A stretch of 64,000 nucleotides of DNA from Pempheris klunzingeri (GCF_042242105.1 NC_092025.1:15519656-15583655), one strand, 5' to 3'. Shown: positions 37,301-51,402, numbered from the stretch's first letter. The notes: generated from the sequence alone by a model not told the origin. Numbers and translations: made by a program.

Positions 37301-40300
37301 CGGCCAAATATGTGGAAGCTGTTATAATGATTGTCACAAAAGGCCAATATAAATACAAGATAAATGTTAAACATGGTTCACTGACATTTCATAAACTTGG
37401 ATACAAATCTCAACGTCTGTATATCCCACTTGCTTTTCTCTACTTGGCTCCACCTTAGTGTTTATACTTCAGCTGCAGAATGCTAATGGATTCCAGGTGG
37501 TGCTAATGTTGTGAGATCTCATTAAAAAAACAAAAAAAAACAAACAAACTCGGGTTCAGTTTGAGCTCTTTTTTTAAATGAAAAATGCTTTGTTGCTGCA
37601 GTGATGTTTTGGCCACCAAAAAAATAGCTTCATGTGCTTTGGCTGAAAACATAATGCATATAATGGATGAAATCCAACATGGTGACCAGCAGCTGATGTA
37701 AATGGCTCCATTTTCTGCCCCTCAGTGTCACTTTTGATCTAATTATACACAGTGAAAAGTCTCCATTATGAAAACGGCTCCATTTCCAGAATGGCCACAT
37801 GAATCTTCACAATATTGCAAGCTTTCGTATAGTAATGGAGGTAATTGAAGCTTTTAGATGAAGACAGAAGAGGGTCATTAACTGCTTCTAAAAAGGAGCC
37901 GTTTAACCAACTGGTCCCTGAGTGACCTAACATTTTTCACCATGCTAGCAGCACGGCTCTGGAGATGGTAATGTTGGTCGACTGATCCATCTCTTTGATT
38001 CAGAATGAAATATCAACAACTATTGGCTAGATTGCCATGAAACTTAAAGGCATTCAGTAACCCAGAGGATGAATCCTACTGCCTACACTGCAAAAAATAA
38101 TCTGCATATTTGGGTTGAAAAGATACAGAAATTATTTACTTGTATTGAGAAATTCATTTTCAACATTTTTTCTCTATTGATGGGTTCAGATGGAGAAGTG
38201 TATTAGTTGGCTAATGATGTAAAAAAGCTGATTAACAATTCATAACGTAATACTGTATTTTGGGTTTACAGATATTTTTCAGAAAGAGAGAAGAGTGTTG
38301 GTATGAAGGATAAGCAGATTTTTTTTAAATAGTATGTTTGAAGAAGAAAATGGCCGTTGTTTTATACACACGACATATATGGCGACACATCGATCACATG
38401 ACCTATAAAGGTGTTGCATATTAGGAAACAGCCTCAGGAAACACTGATGGAGGCGAGACAGCTGAAAATGTTTGGTGAATAAAGCACGGTGTGCTGGAGA
38501 CGAGCTGTGCAATGTGTTCTAATTTTGATTAACCTACATAATAACATTTAAATAAACTGTTATGTGCTGAATGAAAATATCTTCCGATTTTGCACAGCTG
38601 GCAACTGATTAACCTGACACACACTGTGAGCTGCTTACATCGGTTTTCATTGGCTAAGGTGGTGGAACAAGGCCAGGAATGTACCGTCAAACAACTAATT
38701 GAAACTGGAAAGGTGGGAGCACAAAAAAAAAAAAAAGGGGCAACAGAAAGGCATAACGTGAGTGGTAAAAATATTTAAGTGATCCGGCTGCTCTTTGTAC
38801 CGGAGTGCTGGATGAGTGAAAGAGTGATGTCAGGTCTGGGGAATCCACAGCTGCAGCCCAGCAGGATCTGATCTGACCTGGACAAACTACTAAAAGGAAC
38901 GGAGCAGGACAAGACTGCGTTGACATGCAGCTAAGAGCCTGTTGGTTGGTGACTAATTATAAACAAATCATATTCAGGTAGAGTTGAGATTTAATGTCCC
39001 AGTTGGCCTGCGAACAGAACGCCCTTCTCTACTTTCTAGCCAGATAGAATGAGAAAGTACAGGCTGCTAATTAACCCCCTCAGAAATATAGTGCCTCTGA
39101 TTAACAGGAAAAAAAAAGCTAATGTTCCGCTTTCCACCATATTATAGACCGACTTCAAATATACAGTATCCACAATACTGTGTCAGTGTGGTAAGGGATA
39201 ATGGGTATGAGGTCCTTACATGGACATGAACTTGCTTCATAGACAGTCATCATCATCAGCCTGTTTTGACATAATGAGAATTAGTATTCAATCACTTTAT
39301 GATGTTTATGACCTTTATGACGAACATAGAAAACACACTTCTGGACTAACAGGTGAAATCAAGAGAATGACGCACGTCCACAAATAGAAAGATGATAATT
39401 ACTGTAAGGAGTTGGAGCTTCCCGAATCTGAGCCACGTCAGTTTTATTGATTAGTTCTATGTGGATGCTCTCCAGTGTCTTTTAGAAGACGCACCATGTT
39501 TGGTATACTTACATGAGCGATTACTGCATTAAATCCTACTCTGAGAGGACCAAGGAGACGCCCCTTCTCATTTATTATTCATTTACTCCTTTTACAGTAT
39601 ATACCACCAAACAGCTTAAATCTAAACTCTAAAATGTGGTTACTGAAATACACTTAGAGGCTCTAAATCTTTAACTGCAGTGAATATTATAAATCCTCAT
39701 AATTGCTTGGTATCAGGTCCATATTCGCTAAACACTCAATTACCGTGTAAGCTGGCAAGAAGATCAGCACAGAGGCCACCCACCCAATAGAAATGAAGAG
39801 TCATGTATGGCAAAGTTTACTTCCTGTTTATGAAACTTCAACATCTTGAAACTTGAGAGGATGTATAAGAGACTTCCTAAAATCAACATCCTTTACCTTC
39901 TCAACTCAACTCTATAAATGTAACCTATTAATATCTGAGGATGGCTGTCTGGAGGCAGGAATGTATGTCATGACCTGACAAAGCCATCTCACAGTTTTTT
40001 AATTTCTTACTGTGGTCGTGTGAGGCCACAGATGCATCAGCTTGAGACGGATGTGTGGTAATAGATGAGGTCCTTGCATGAACAGAGTGATCAGTCACCT
40101 AATACAATAGATAACAGATAATAATAGGTAATAGATTGACTGCTTTCTCCTTCACCTAGAAAGCAATATGAAGCCCCTCTGCACCTGCTTGAACTAGCTG
40201 CTTGGTCATGGGGTTTGCTTCTGCTTTTCAAGCTAAAGAAACAAGGAGGCTGTTATGAAACTATCCACCAAATCCGTCTGAATAAATCTGAGGCGAGAAT

Positions 40301-41706
40301 TGTTATGAGGCAATAAATGATCTGTGCAGCTGAAGCATCATGCTTCACTTTCCATCTAAAACATCTACATCTCCTTAAAAAAAAACAAAAAAAAAACATT
40401 TATTCAGCAAACAAAGTGGCCGCCAATTACTTTTGTTTTCTGTAACCTTCTAGTTTTTTGTATGAGTGCTGACTGCATCCTGTTTACCTTAGTGTCTCTT
40501 GAATTTCCTGTCTCTTTTCATTAGCTTGCAGATCCAAACGCCAATTCCAACTTTTCGTACACATAAAGTCTAACGCAAAAAAAACAAGATCTGCCGCTTT
40601 CAGTAGAGCTTCAGACTGTAAAGAAATTCTCGTTTATTCTAGAGAACTTGGGAAGGAGAAGTTGAAATTCTTTATGTAGTAATCATCAACTGCAATGTCC
40701 TACATTAAGTCCACCCAGCAGTATTTCGTGGAGGCAACAAACACTATGAGGTATCTTCTACGTGCACCACTGTAGGGCTGTTAGTTACCGTGCGGCAGTG
40801 TGATGCTGGCTCCATCGAGGATGGCCTGAGCCAGCAGGTGGTCATTGCTCTCAAAGGCGCTGGCCGCAGCCCGCAGCGCATCCCAGATCTCCTTCCGGCC
40901 CTCGAATGCTGGCGCCGTATCCCAGAACTCATCTCTCTTGCTGCGCAGCTGGCCTTCAGTCATCGGGTAGTCACTTTTCCATTTAGGCCGCTCTCTCTTC
41001 AGGGGCTGGTTACGCCCTAGAGCCACTGGGAGGGAGGAGGAGAGAGAGAGGGGAAAGGAGAGATGGAGGAAAGATAGAGGAAAATGGGAGGGTGGGAGGG
41101 GAGAAGATAGAAAAAGAGAGAGGGAAGGAGAGTGAGGGTGACGTAAATTGAAGGATGTGAGAAAAGAAGAAAAAACAGGGATTAACAGAAGAAGCAATGA
41201 CGGGATTGAAAAGGAAAAGAAGGAGAAGTACCAAAAACCAAGACAAAGAATAAGAAAATAGACACAAATTGTGGATGTAAGGAAGAGAAAATAGACAGAT
41301 GTGATGCGGAAGATAAGAGTCAGAGAAAGAGAGAGGGTGGGTGAATACACAGAGGACAAAATTGAGAAGTGGGGATGAGAGCGAAGGAGAAAGAGGGAAT
41401 TAGAAGAGTTAGGCTTCATCTGAAACAAAGCATCAGTCTTTTAAGATTACTCAAGTGCACAACTAAGCTCGGATGACAGATTAAACATGAGCCTACACCG
41501 TCGCTTGATGGAGCACACGCACATAAACTGAGCAGAACTGAAGTTAGAAGTGCTGTTGCTCAACCCAGTTAAAAGGTTAGAGTTATAGCATCTAACAGGG
41601 CTCCATCTGCAGCAGAATGGCTAATGAATAACACCATCTGGATCAACACCGAAGGGGACGGCAGGTACAGGACAGGCTGTGCATGTGTGTGTGTGTGTCT
41701 GTGTCT

Positions 41707-41737
<31 letters not shown>

Positions 41738-44036
41738 CCGGTTGTCTGTGCGTGTGTTTGCGAGACAGAGGACAAGAGAGAGGAGGATGGCGGATTAAGG
41801 TGTAGAGTTACACCTGCTGCTGGTACACATGTACTCCGACGATCACACGCCGCAGTCCGATAACACCAACCTTCAACTGATTGTTTGCAGTAAATAAGAC
41901 CTCAAACTGACAGACTGTTTACATGTACTTTGTCTTTTTCCCCCCATTCACTTCAGTATAATGCCATAATTAACCTGTATACAAGTGTTACACACTGTTA
42001 AATAGAGTATTCTCTTTTAAATAAGGTTCATAAAGCAACCAGATTATGCAGATTATGGAACTTAATTGAAGTACGGAGGGTAAACGAGGCTGGCTGAGAA
42101 AATGAGGTTGGATGAATCTTCACTGGTGCCTGTGGGGAAATTTAGATGATGCTGCAGTGAGCTCTAACAGATGATAAAACATACATAAATAATAATAAAC
42201 GGACTTTTGTGGTTGTGTAGAACATCAGCAGCAGCTCATAGTGACTCTAAAAAACCCCAAAAGTACTAGTGATCTGCCTGAAGTCTTGTGTTTGTACTTT
42301 TACTTCTTGGCAAAATTGATTGCTTGGCCATGTGTTCATACTTCTACATTAGCCTACTTTCCAGCTCATCTGTCAGCCTGTAATTTACCATTTTACCTTT
42401 AAACACTAGCCTACTTGGCTGTCTTTCAGTAATTCCCAGAAATCCTTAGGGGTGTTATGTAGGCCAGTGTGTATAAAAGATGATCTTATACTAAAATGTC
42501 ATTACGTTTGAACTAAGTCAACCTAGTTAACGACACCCGCTTTGGAGAAAACATGTGAAAACAGATTTACATGTGTTTGGGTCTAATTGGTTTGTCTCTA
42601 TCATTATTAAGCAAGGTGTCAGGTAGCAGCTGCTTATCTGCATCTGTTTTAACACCGCATACTACAGCTTCTTGTTACAACACACACACACACACCTTTG
42701 CAGATAAGGGGATCTCTGAAACCTGTTTCTGCAACATCTAGACAGGTAGGAAGTCGAACAAGTTGTCAAGACAAATATAAGGGAAACCATTTCAGCATTT
42801 AAGTGATCAGTCCCCAACTGAGCTCCATCTCTCAGTTTGGGATTAAAATAACTAAACTGGCCAGAAATGGGACTCTTCCACTGACCAGACAACCAGGAAG
42901 CTGCAGGGAAACGCTGTCTATGGCACCTCATCTTGAGAAAAATCAAAAGGGGCCTTTCGGTAAACATATTGTCTAAACACCCCTGGTTTAGCATTTCCTC
43001 TTTCCCACACATCCACCGTCTGTATCTCCTCCGTAAAACTACTTGATGAGGACAAAATCTTTTGTACCAGCCCACCCACATCCACAGGATTTAATGCAAC
43101 ACACTTAGATGGTTTTAACTACTCATTGAAGCCACAATGTCACCACCAAACACCTGATATGCCTTTAAAAGAAACTTTAACCATATTGCAATCCACAAAG
43201 CCACATTTAAATGGCCCTGCTTGAGTTATCGTGCCCCATCACCCTCATCCCCCTCAGGCATTACATGCATTGCTGTTTATTGCTCAGTGCTTGATGCTCT
43301 GGGGCCTTGTTCACCAAACAGCCGCAGACTAAGTTGCACAGTTAAAACCCTTCACCTACACGTATTCATCATGTAGCTGAGGCACCCTTTAAGTTTTGAC
43401 ACCTCCTCTTCTTCCCTCCCCAACTAAACATGCTCCAACACCTCGCTTGCACAGAGCAGGCAACAGAAACAAAAGCCTGAGATTAATAATAAAGTGCAGC
43501 TTGAATTGAGATGCCACTGAGTTGTAAGCAGCCAGAGAGTCGGGACATGATTAAAATCAGACTGCATCACTCCTGTGTCTCTCCTTGCATGCCGCTGCCG
43601 TCTGTGACCCATATTTGTTATGCAGAAAAGCTAGCAAGCTAACTAGGCTCCGTTTTAGCCGGCTAGCTCAGTCAACACCAAAGAACAAAGGGAGGCAGCG
43701 GCGGCACAGTAAATATTTCCCAGTTTGTAAAGTAGAGACGAGGCGTCATTTGTGGCTTCAAGGCCCGCCGTGTGCAGGGAGACACCCGGGGAGGACTGCC
43801 GTGTCCGTCTCCGGCTCCGTCTGGCTCGGATATATAAAGGAAGGGAAGGAGACCTCCAGCCAGGACAACATGCAGAAAGCCCGGAGGAACCCCCCCCCGC
43901 CCCCCTCCACCTCCTAAAATCCCGGCTCGCAGGCACTAAAAGGCGCAGATAAGCCCCGAGAGTTACCTCCGGTGCCGTCCGAGTTCTCGTTTAAGCTGCC
44001 AGAGGAGTCGTGGTGGCTCCCGACACAGCCACCCAT
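34368..44036 (-). CDS. ubtd2: UBTD2, ubiquitin domain-containing protein 2
   Basis: Three coding exons on the minus strand: 44036-43967, 41025-40789, 34879-34368. The total is 819 bases, encoding 272 residues. The N-terminus [14 protein letters not shown] has Gly2 followed by Cys4, a myristoylation/palmitoylation-type start as in the family. A conserved helical domain (about 24-128, including [20 protein letters not shown]) precedes a C-terminal ubiquitin-like domain (about 162-235, with [11 protein letters not shown]). UBTD proteins bind E2 enzymes of the UBE2D class. The end PTPVEN is diagnostic for UBTD2 against UBTD1. The protein is longer than human (234 residues): an acidic Ser/Gly-rich linker precedes the UBL, and about 27 extra Pro/Ala-rich residues are inserted before the PTPVEN end. 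Confidence 0.97.
35225..35320 (+). mobile_element. Retroelement-tail-like fragment (AATTTCCCC...GGGGATCAATAA)
   Basis: The words GAATTTCCCCCATGGGGATC and AATAATGGATTATTATT match the 3' tail commonly seen in fish LINE/SINE copies. It is short and 5'-truncated. Confidence 0.5.
37940..38085 (-). mobile_element. Dispersed teleost repeat fragment (GCCATGAAA type)
   Basis: GAAATATCAACAACTATTGG and ATTGCCATGAAACTT followed by CAGAGGATGAATCCTACTG belong to a common fish repeat. The fragment at 51880-52150 is the same family in the opposite orientation. Confidence 0.55.
41026..43966 (-). other. ubtd2: ubtd2 intron 1
   Basis: A 2.9 kb intron with a GTAAC donor and a CAG acceptor. For about 380 bases before the acceptor (41030-41420 on plus, purine-rich) the transcript strand is almost all pyrimidine, an unusually long tract. 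A CA/TG cluster lies at 41680-41740. No embedded gene seen. Confidence 0.8.
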
Positions 44037-44300
44037 GGATGTTTCGGCGGAGCAGCCCGGGCTAGGTAGCTCACCCCCCGGCCCACAGCTAGAGCTACAT
44101 CCACTAGCCCCCCCCTCCCCTCTCTCTCTCTCTCTCCCTCTCCCTCTCTCTCTCTCTGTCTTCTCTCCTCCCCCCTCCCCCTTCCCCTAGCCTCCTTCCC
44201 TCCCTTCCCCCCCTTCCTTCCTTTCCTTTCCTTTCCTTCCTCCTTGTTTCCTCCCTTTCCTCTGTCCTCCCTCTCAGCACTGACGGGCTGCAGCAAGCAA
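44037..44300 (-). promoter_or_regulatory. ubtd2: ubtd2 5' UTR and promoter with long GA-rich tract
   Basis: Directly upstream of the ATG, the minus strand is GC-rich for about 70 bases and then becomes an almost pure purine tract (plus strand CT at 44105-44290, with TCTCTCTC and CCTTTCC motifs). This fits a TATA-less promoter or a GA-rich leader. The transcription start is not determinable. Confidence 0.5.
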
Positions 44301-45061
44301 AGACGTCCTCATCTGTGGAGAGAAAGAAGGAAAGCAGGAAGAAATAAAACACACACATGGCTGCAAGGTGACCAAGAGAGGGATGGAGGAAGGAAGGAGA
44401 GGGAGAGGCAACAAAGGCGTAATGCAAAAACAGAAAAAGAAGAAAAAAAGGGTGCTGTGTTGTCTCCTTTGGGGCAGTAAATGTTCTCCTCAGACTCTGT
44501 TGATGACAATGTATTTTGACACTTGTTCTGTTATGGTTTTTGTTCAGAAAAGCTATTTGCTGTCCTGAAGAGGACACATCAAATCACTTATCCTTGTTGA
44601 ATGTCAAGCAAACCCCCACTGCTTTTAGAGTTGATAGAAATTCATGTTAATCAGTTCTATTCTATTCTATTGTGCATAGCAGGTTCAGTAGTTAGACCAT
44701 CAGTATCAGTAGTTTGTAGGTTTTAACACACACACATACTTTAAAAGTACTGCATAGGTATATTACATTAAAACAAATTGTGTTATCGTTCTATTGTATT
44801 CTATTTTATGTTGGCAAAAAGCACACAATTTAGATTTGAATTTAAATGATTTTGTGTCAACTTTTCTATTTATTCTATTCTAATTAGAATTAAGTTATTC
44901 TCTTTCTTCTCTTCTCTTCTCTTCTACTCACTCTATTTCTGCATCCCAGTGCTGCAATGTTACACCACATGAACACACTCCAGCCTGGTCACTATCTTTA
45001 GGACTGTCCTAAAGAGACTTGAGTGTAATTTGACACACTGGCACCCACACACAAACACACA

Positions 45062-45065
<4 letters not shown>

Positions 45066-45132
<67 letters not shown>
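45066..45132. repeat. (CA)n microsatellite
   Basis: An uninterrupted CA run after an imperfect ACACAAAC lead-in. Confidence 0.97.
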
Positions 45133-45135
<3 letters not shown>

Positions 45136-46369
45136 CAACGAGATAGCGGAGGGTAATTTTACAACAAAGCTGTCTGGAATTACAAGTATTTCCCATTGCT
45201 GGGAACTGAAAGAGGACGTGTTTGTGCAGGAGAGAGCTAACTTGGAAACACTTCCCTGATTGTCACCATGACGTAATATGATGTAACACCTTACTGATGA
45301 TATACACTTGACATGCTGCTGCATACATGTGATGAAGGACACAGCAGGAGGTTCAGCACAGTCTTCAGTGCGGACAGCTCACTGCGCATGACGCAAATAG
45401 TTGAACAGCCCCTTTTATATCAGGATGTCTTGTCCAGGAGGTGCTACTGTGTGTCGCCTGAGGAAAGTGGTGTCAGTTGGGTTTGTTGCTCTTTCAGGGA
45501 CCAAAGAGTGAGTTTATAAAGAGGCTTTTTCCCCCCTTTTTTTACATCGCAGAAGCTCGAGCCCACAATGCTATGAACACGTCCTAAAAAGGTTAAAAAG
45601 GAAACTGTAAACTTGTAAAAACTCCACAGCATGGGGTTTCATGGTTCCAATTACAATCTGAGACATTGTTAGAAGCCACAGGAAGATCTGACATTTTCCC
45701 CGCGCTGTTCATGGCAAGGGTGGTATGTTGAGTTCAGTTTTAAGAACTATGGTGACCTCTAGTGACTTGGTTTTAACCTACAGTACAATTAAGTTGCAAG
45801 TAGTCAATAATTGCAGAATTGTTTAATGTCCTTCACACACATTAAGTGGAATTGAGGCATTTTGTCAGCAGAAAGACACGTGGCAGTCAAAAGACATGAT
45901 ATCTTGTATAGCAAGGCCAGGAAACCACATTTGCGTTACTTTTCAATACTTAAAATTCTTTTAAGTAATACATTTTTTTGTCACAGATTGTTTTAAATTA
46001 CATTTACGAAGGGAATCACTCAAAAGGTTGCGGTGACACTTTTTCGTCGATCGATGCTTGTTGATGATTGATGGTGGATTCTTGCAGGTTTCCATATATG
46101 TTGTGAACGATGATGTGTCCAACTTTCCTGCCAACTTTTACTCTTAAAGTGCGATCAGTCAGGCACTGATTCACTGATGTTTGTAGCAATACAAAAGCAT
46201 GAATGCAAAGTCTTCTGCTTGAACGTGGGTCAGTCAGTAGATGGAGCTGCAGAGTTTGAACGGCAGACTGAAGTGCCCCTCTGAGACTGAAGTACTGTGT
46301 CAATGCTTTTCCAACAGAAGCTCTTCTATGTTTGGTTCTTGGGTTTCTTTTAAAGTGAATAAAACATAT

Positions 46370-46448
46370 TACACCATATCACACCATCTTGAGGTAACAT
46401 TTGTTATGAATTGGTGCTTTATAGATAAAGATTGATTGATTGATTGAG
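46370..46448 (+). mobile_element. LINE-tail-like fragment ending in (TTGA)n
   Basis: GAATTGGTGCTTTATAGATA followed by AAGATTGATTGATTGATTG matches the 3' end commonly seen in truncated fish LINE copies, including the short tandem tail. Confidence 0.5.
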
Positions 46449-46568
46449 ATTGACTGCTTTAGTGCTATTGCTTAAGTACTATGGCCCTATCAGCAGCTGT
46501 TCGTTGGTCATCATGTGTGATGTTGATCTACTGCAACATTTCTGTTGCTTACTCACGTGCACTTTAGC

Positions 46569-46581
<13 letters not shown>

Positions 46582-46606
<25 letters not shown>
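46582..46606. repeat. A-run followed by (TA)n
   Basis: A poly-A run immediately followed by about 12 TA units. Confidence 0.9.
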
Positions 46607-48415
46607 CAATGCATTTGTTAAAATATGGCATGTGAGCTTCAAAACAAGAAAGCAGAATATTAGACACTTTGAAAACAGCCACCCTGGTTGTTGAGGCAGT
46701 GACGGCTCTGCAGGACAACCAAGACTCCCTTCTTTAGGTTTGAAAAAATAAAGATATAAAAAGCAAAAAACAAAGGATCCAGACTTTTTCAGACACCGAC
46801 CAGCAGCTTTTGCTCTTCACAGACCGTTGAAGTTTGTTCCTCTTTATCTGATGTTTCTCTCTAATCTCCGTGTCTTTTTGTACTGTCTACACCCTTTCTT
46901 CTCCCATTCATCCGCTCACTCAGCAGCGTCTCCATCTTCCACCTCTTTCATCTAACCACCAGAACAGCTGACACAAAGGTTAATAGGCTTGTCATTGATT
47001 TATTCTTAACTGCCCGACTGCAGAGGCCCAAAGTCTTCAGCCTTACATCTGGCCCATTATCTGTGAGACACTGAGGTTCCAATTGTCTGGCCATTTCAGG
47101 AGGTTCAACTGCTCCATCTGTGTTGAAGATGGGACTTCTAGAGGATCCATTGATTTACTGTTATCTGTCAAGCACCACCCCCCAGTCCAGTCTACAGAGT
47201 GTATTTGATGATGACTGGTGAGACCGGGCTGTTCGGAGCTTTTAAAATCATTCATATCCAGCTGTGTGTGAAGGAGGCTGGCAGACGGCACACAGTTGAT
47301 TGTCCTTTCATTGATTTACTATTACCTGGCTTGTCAGAGCTAACTGCAAACCCCCACTGACTCTCCACTGTGTCACACTTTCTTGATAATGAAAAAAAAG
47401 AGAGGTGGAGGCGGGGGATAGAGCGTAAATGGGAAATAAGAAGATGAAAAGGATGAAGTCTGAAAACCAGAGTGAGTAAGTGAATACTGAAGACGACAGC
47501 CAGGTTGCAAGAAATTCCCATCAAGTTGGATTTGAATAATAAACGGCGAAAATGTCAGTGCGGAGAGACAAAAAAAACAGTGGAGAGTGATCCAAACTCA
47601 CCTCCTGTGCATCGGGTCCATTTCTAACTAATCCCCAGCATCTGTGCACAGTCTCATTAAGCCCTCTGTTTTATTTTCTGGCACACGCTGTTTTGTGGGA
47701 AAATCAATATGAACTGTTGGGGCTTTAAAAAAGACAAACAGATAGCTGCAGCATTTGAGGAGGAACGAAATATTGAACCACCAAGATATAACGCTGGTTT
47801 GGGCAAGAATCACCTTGACCAGAGAGGAGACTAATGGCCTAATGGCTTCTCTGACAGAATTACATTCAGTCGGCTACAATGGGAGATGCGAACATGAAAA
47901 TCAAAATGTTAAAATCCTCAGGTTATAGCCCAGAATGAACTGCAATTATTTTTTTTTAAATCTTTGGTTGAGATGTTGAGCTGCTCATGGACACTCCCCT
48001 TTAAATTTTTCTTCAAGCTGGGACAAATCAGATTAATGTGTGAGCGTCTGACACAGATGAATCGAAGCTGTATTCACTACTAAAACAAAATGGGTTTATA
48101 CAAAGTATTTATACAACTGAGTTGTTGTTTATTCACAGGATGTTTAAGAGAGGATAATTGTTATAAATATTTTAGCCTTGTAATCTGTAAATTCTTTGTG
48201 TGAGGTGCTCTCAGAAATCTAAAACTTAATCCACTTTGATGGTTCCTTCTGTAGGTGCTGTCATATAATGTAATGGATGCTTTATTAGACTCCTACACTA
48301 TAACTCATATATCAACAGTGGCCCTTAGACACGAGATCATAACAGTCGTCCAGTTTGAACAACCTCAATTAAACTGTAAAATTACCATAATCACTGCAGT
48401 TGAAAAGGGATGGGT

Positions 48416-48417
<2 letters not shown>

Positions 48418-48463
<46 letters not shown>

Positions 48464-48588
48464 GGTTGGGAGATGGTAGAGCTGACCTCCTCTTACTAAT
48501 TTTGGGCATGACTGCAGCGGTACCGGAGGCTTCGTATATCTTATCATTCCAGAGTCTGTTTCTCTCTCTCTCTCTCTCTCTCTTGTTG

Positions 48589-48627
<39 letters not shown>
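48418..48627. repeat. Cluster of (GA)n, (TC)n and (TG)n tracts
   Basis: (GA)n at 48418-48465, (TC)n at 48560-48582 and (TG)n at 48594-48627. The GA and TC arms are complementary and about 95 bases apart. Confidence 0.95.
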
Positions 48628-48628
<1 letters not shown>

Positions 48629-51138
48629 ACAAAGCAAAGCCCACACACAGTCCTGACTTGTTATGGTAAAGCTCAGTTATATGGAGATTTGCCTGTCCAG
48701 TGGTTGTGGCTCCAGTTTCGCACACCACCATTATGGTTATGCTCCATTTGCTCTGTAAATACAGATATAATCTCTCTTGATGTAAAACCTTGAACTTGCA
48801 CTAGTGTACGCGTATCTTCTCGTCACTGTGTCATTGATGTCCAGGATGAATCTTATTACATAACTTCACTGTTCTGGCTTGTGATTTGGCACAAGGGAGG
48901 ATTTCAAGAAGTGCACTCAACAATGACATACTAACCTAAAATGTGATAAATCAATTGTTGTCCTCCACAACATTTGTGACCAAAAAGGGATCTAAATATC
49001 TCAACCCTGATCAGGCCCATGAGCAAAGCTGCTCCTGAATAAAGACTCAAACATGTTCAAAAGAGTGATTTCTCCAAAAATTTGATTTACGAACAAACCT
49101 GAAAAACTAAGAACAATCTGATCAGCTGATCTGCATGTTGTATGTCATTCTATAATCTTTTTTTTATTTGATTCTTTTCACCATTTTACCATTTTTTTCA
49201 AAAATCTCACAGCTTTTGTGTCCCCAAATTCGAAGCATATGCGTATAAGCATAAAGAAAAGTTTCCATAATAACATGAGCCTCAATCCTCAGTTTAAAAC
49301 AATATTGCAGGGTATCATTCAACAGTTGAAATGAAATGAACAGTTATATAAATAAGATTATGACCATGACTATGAAATGAATTATGGCTGTAATTTTCAC
49401 TGCTTTAGGCTGTTGGCACAAGTGTGAAACCATAGTATTAAATGTGGATCCAGCAGCTCATGTTGCAGAGATAAATATGCTGTTGTGTGTAAATCAGGTT
49501 TTACAAGGACGAAGCAGTAATCACAGATTGTCTATTCACAGTCATATATAGACATTTACTTAAGTCATATGCATTTGTGGAGGCTCAGGTTTTACAGCAA
49601 TAACTCACATGATCAGAAGAGACCTTCTCATGCTCAGCAGAGCTTCAGGCCCTAACAGCAAGGAGACACAGAGCATTAAATAGAATAGAATTAGCAATAT
49701 TACACATCTGGATGATTTCTCAGACATTTAATGAATTTTATTCTGCAAAAGCCGCATTATCAAATTAAAAGGCAGGAAATTGGATCCGACGGAGTTGAGG
49801 TACCGCGCAATGCTTTTGTGAATACGTCATAGGGTATTTATAACAATTGAAGACAGCAGTGAAAAAATCTTTTGCTTAGGTGTATTTGTTCATTTCATGA
49901 AAAGTCAGAGGTAAAGAATATAATTTTCATCCTGCATTTTTGATTTCTACTGACTTGTGTGTGCTCTGTCTCCACAACTGTCCTCTGTAATAAGCAGTGC
50001 ATTTTGGTTGTGGAAAAATCCAGTAGGCTTTGGCAGAGCTTAAAGGGCAATTAGCAGCATAATCAAAATAAACCAGTAGCGTCTACTGTTTGACAAGAGA
50101 AGGATTAAATAGGTATTTTACCCGCTGGTAGCTTGGTACAAAAACTCTGAAGATGAAAGTCTGGTCCTTTCAATTCTAGTGTACTTTACCTGAGATCTGA
50201 TTCACATGATCACTTCACGTGTCCTCCTCACTTATGTATCTGCGTTATTTTTCTCCCTATGCATGTTTACATTGCCATTGTGTGCTTCACAGCTGGATTG
50301 CCTCCAGGCAACACACAAATGAGATCACAAAGTGAGCCCGAGACACCTCCATGTCTTGTCTGGATTATTCAGTAGCAGCGTGAATCAAATTCGATTTTGG
50401 TATCAGAGTTGACTCCTAATGCGTCCTGGCGTGATTGGATAATAAAAGTCACAATGAAACGACAGGAGTAACGACAGCCTCAGACTGCCAGTGTGAATTA
50501 AAGTGGCTGGATCTCTCTTGTCTTTGACGGTGTGGCACTCTGTCTGCCTGGCTAAGAAGGTGTCTAAGAGATGAAGAAATCCTAATCTAATCAAATCTAA
50601 TCAAGCCTGATGTAATGTAATCCGATGCTGTTAACGTGCAGTGATTGGATCTCTTGGAGACGTAAACATCAGTGGCACTTTTGTTACGTTCACATCAGAC
50701 ATGGCTATTGTGCAGTGGAAGAGTTTGGTGAGTTTTTGTGTTCATTTCCTCTGTGTGAGAAAACTGTTGAAAACAGGAATAAAAACAGTGGCAGTTAGCC
50801 CTTATTTTCTTGTCAGAGGGAATTTCCCCTCAGTGCTGGTGTCAGGAATTCATAAATCAATTGTCAACACTAGAATCAGCACATTTTTGTAATTAAGTTT
50901 GAACTGGGGGGGGAAATGAAGTGAATCACTGAAACTCGCAGTGATCGGATATTTGCAGAACAAAGCATTTTGCATTTGAGCTCTGCATGAAGTTCATCCT
51001 TTGCTTGCGGGTCAGGTCTCTGTTGGATAGTGGATGACACACACAGCCAGCAGTGCTTGCCAAATGGGATGCAGACCGACAGCAGGACAATCAGGAATAT
51101 TTAACTTCCTGTGCTTCCCTGGAACTGTACCATAGACC

Positions 51139-51357
51139 CACACACACACACATAGAATGCCTGCACACACGTATGAATATGCATATATATATATATATAT
51201 ACATGGACTCACACACACACACACACGCAGCCTGTTGCCAGGGCTGACCAGTCTGCTGGTGTCACGCCATATGTTGCAGCGCTGGCAGCACCACAAGTGT
51301 TCAGTCAGTGAGCAAGGTAGACCCAGGTATTGGTTCAACAAAAGGGAAATACAAATG

Positions 51358-51402
<45 letters not shown>
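51139..51402. repeat. Cluster of CA and AT microsatellites
   Basis: CA tracts near 51139-51152, 51211-51227 and 51359-51402, with an AT tract at 51182-51201. Confidence 0.95.

Larger units (their letters stand above)
34880..40788 (-). other. ubtd2: ubtd2 intron 2 (5.9 kb)
   Basis: Flanked by a GTAAC donor at 40788 and a CAG acceptor at 34880. It holds dispersed-repeat fragments at 35225-35320 and 37940-38085 and homopolymer runs. No embedded gene was found. Confidence 0.85.

Noticed and set aside
44104-44577. Arg/Glu-rich minus-strand frame upstream of ubtd2
   Set aside because: It derives from the GA-rich tract, is not in frame with ubtd2 and has no family match.
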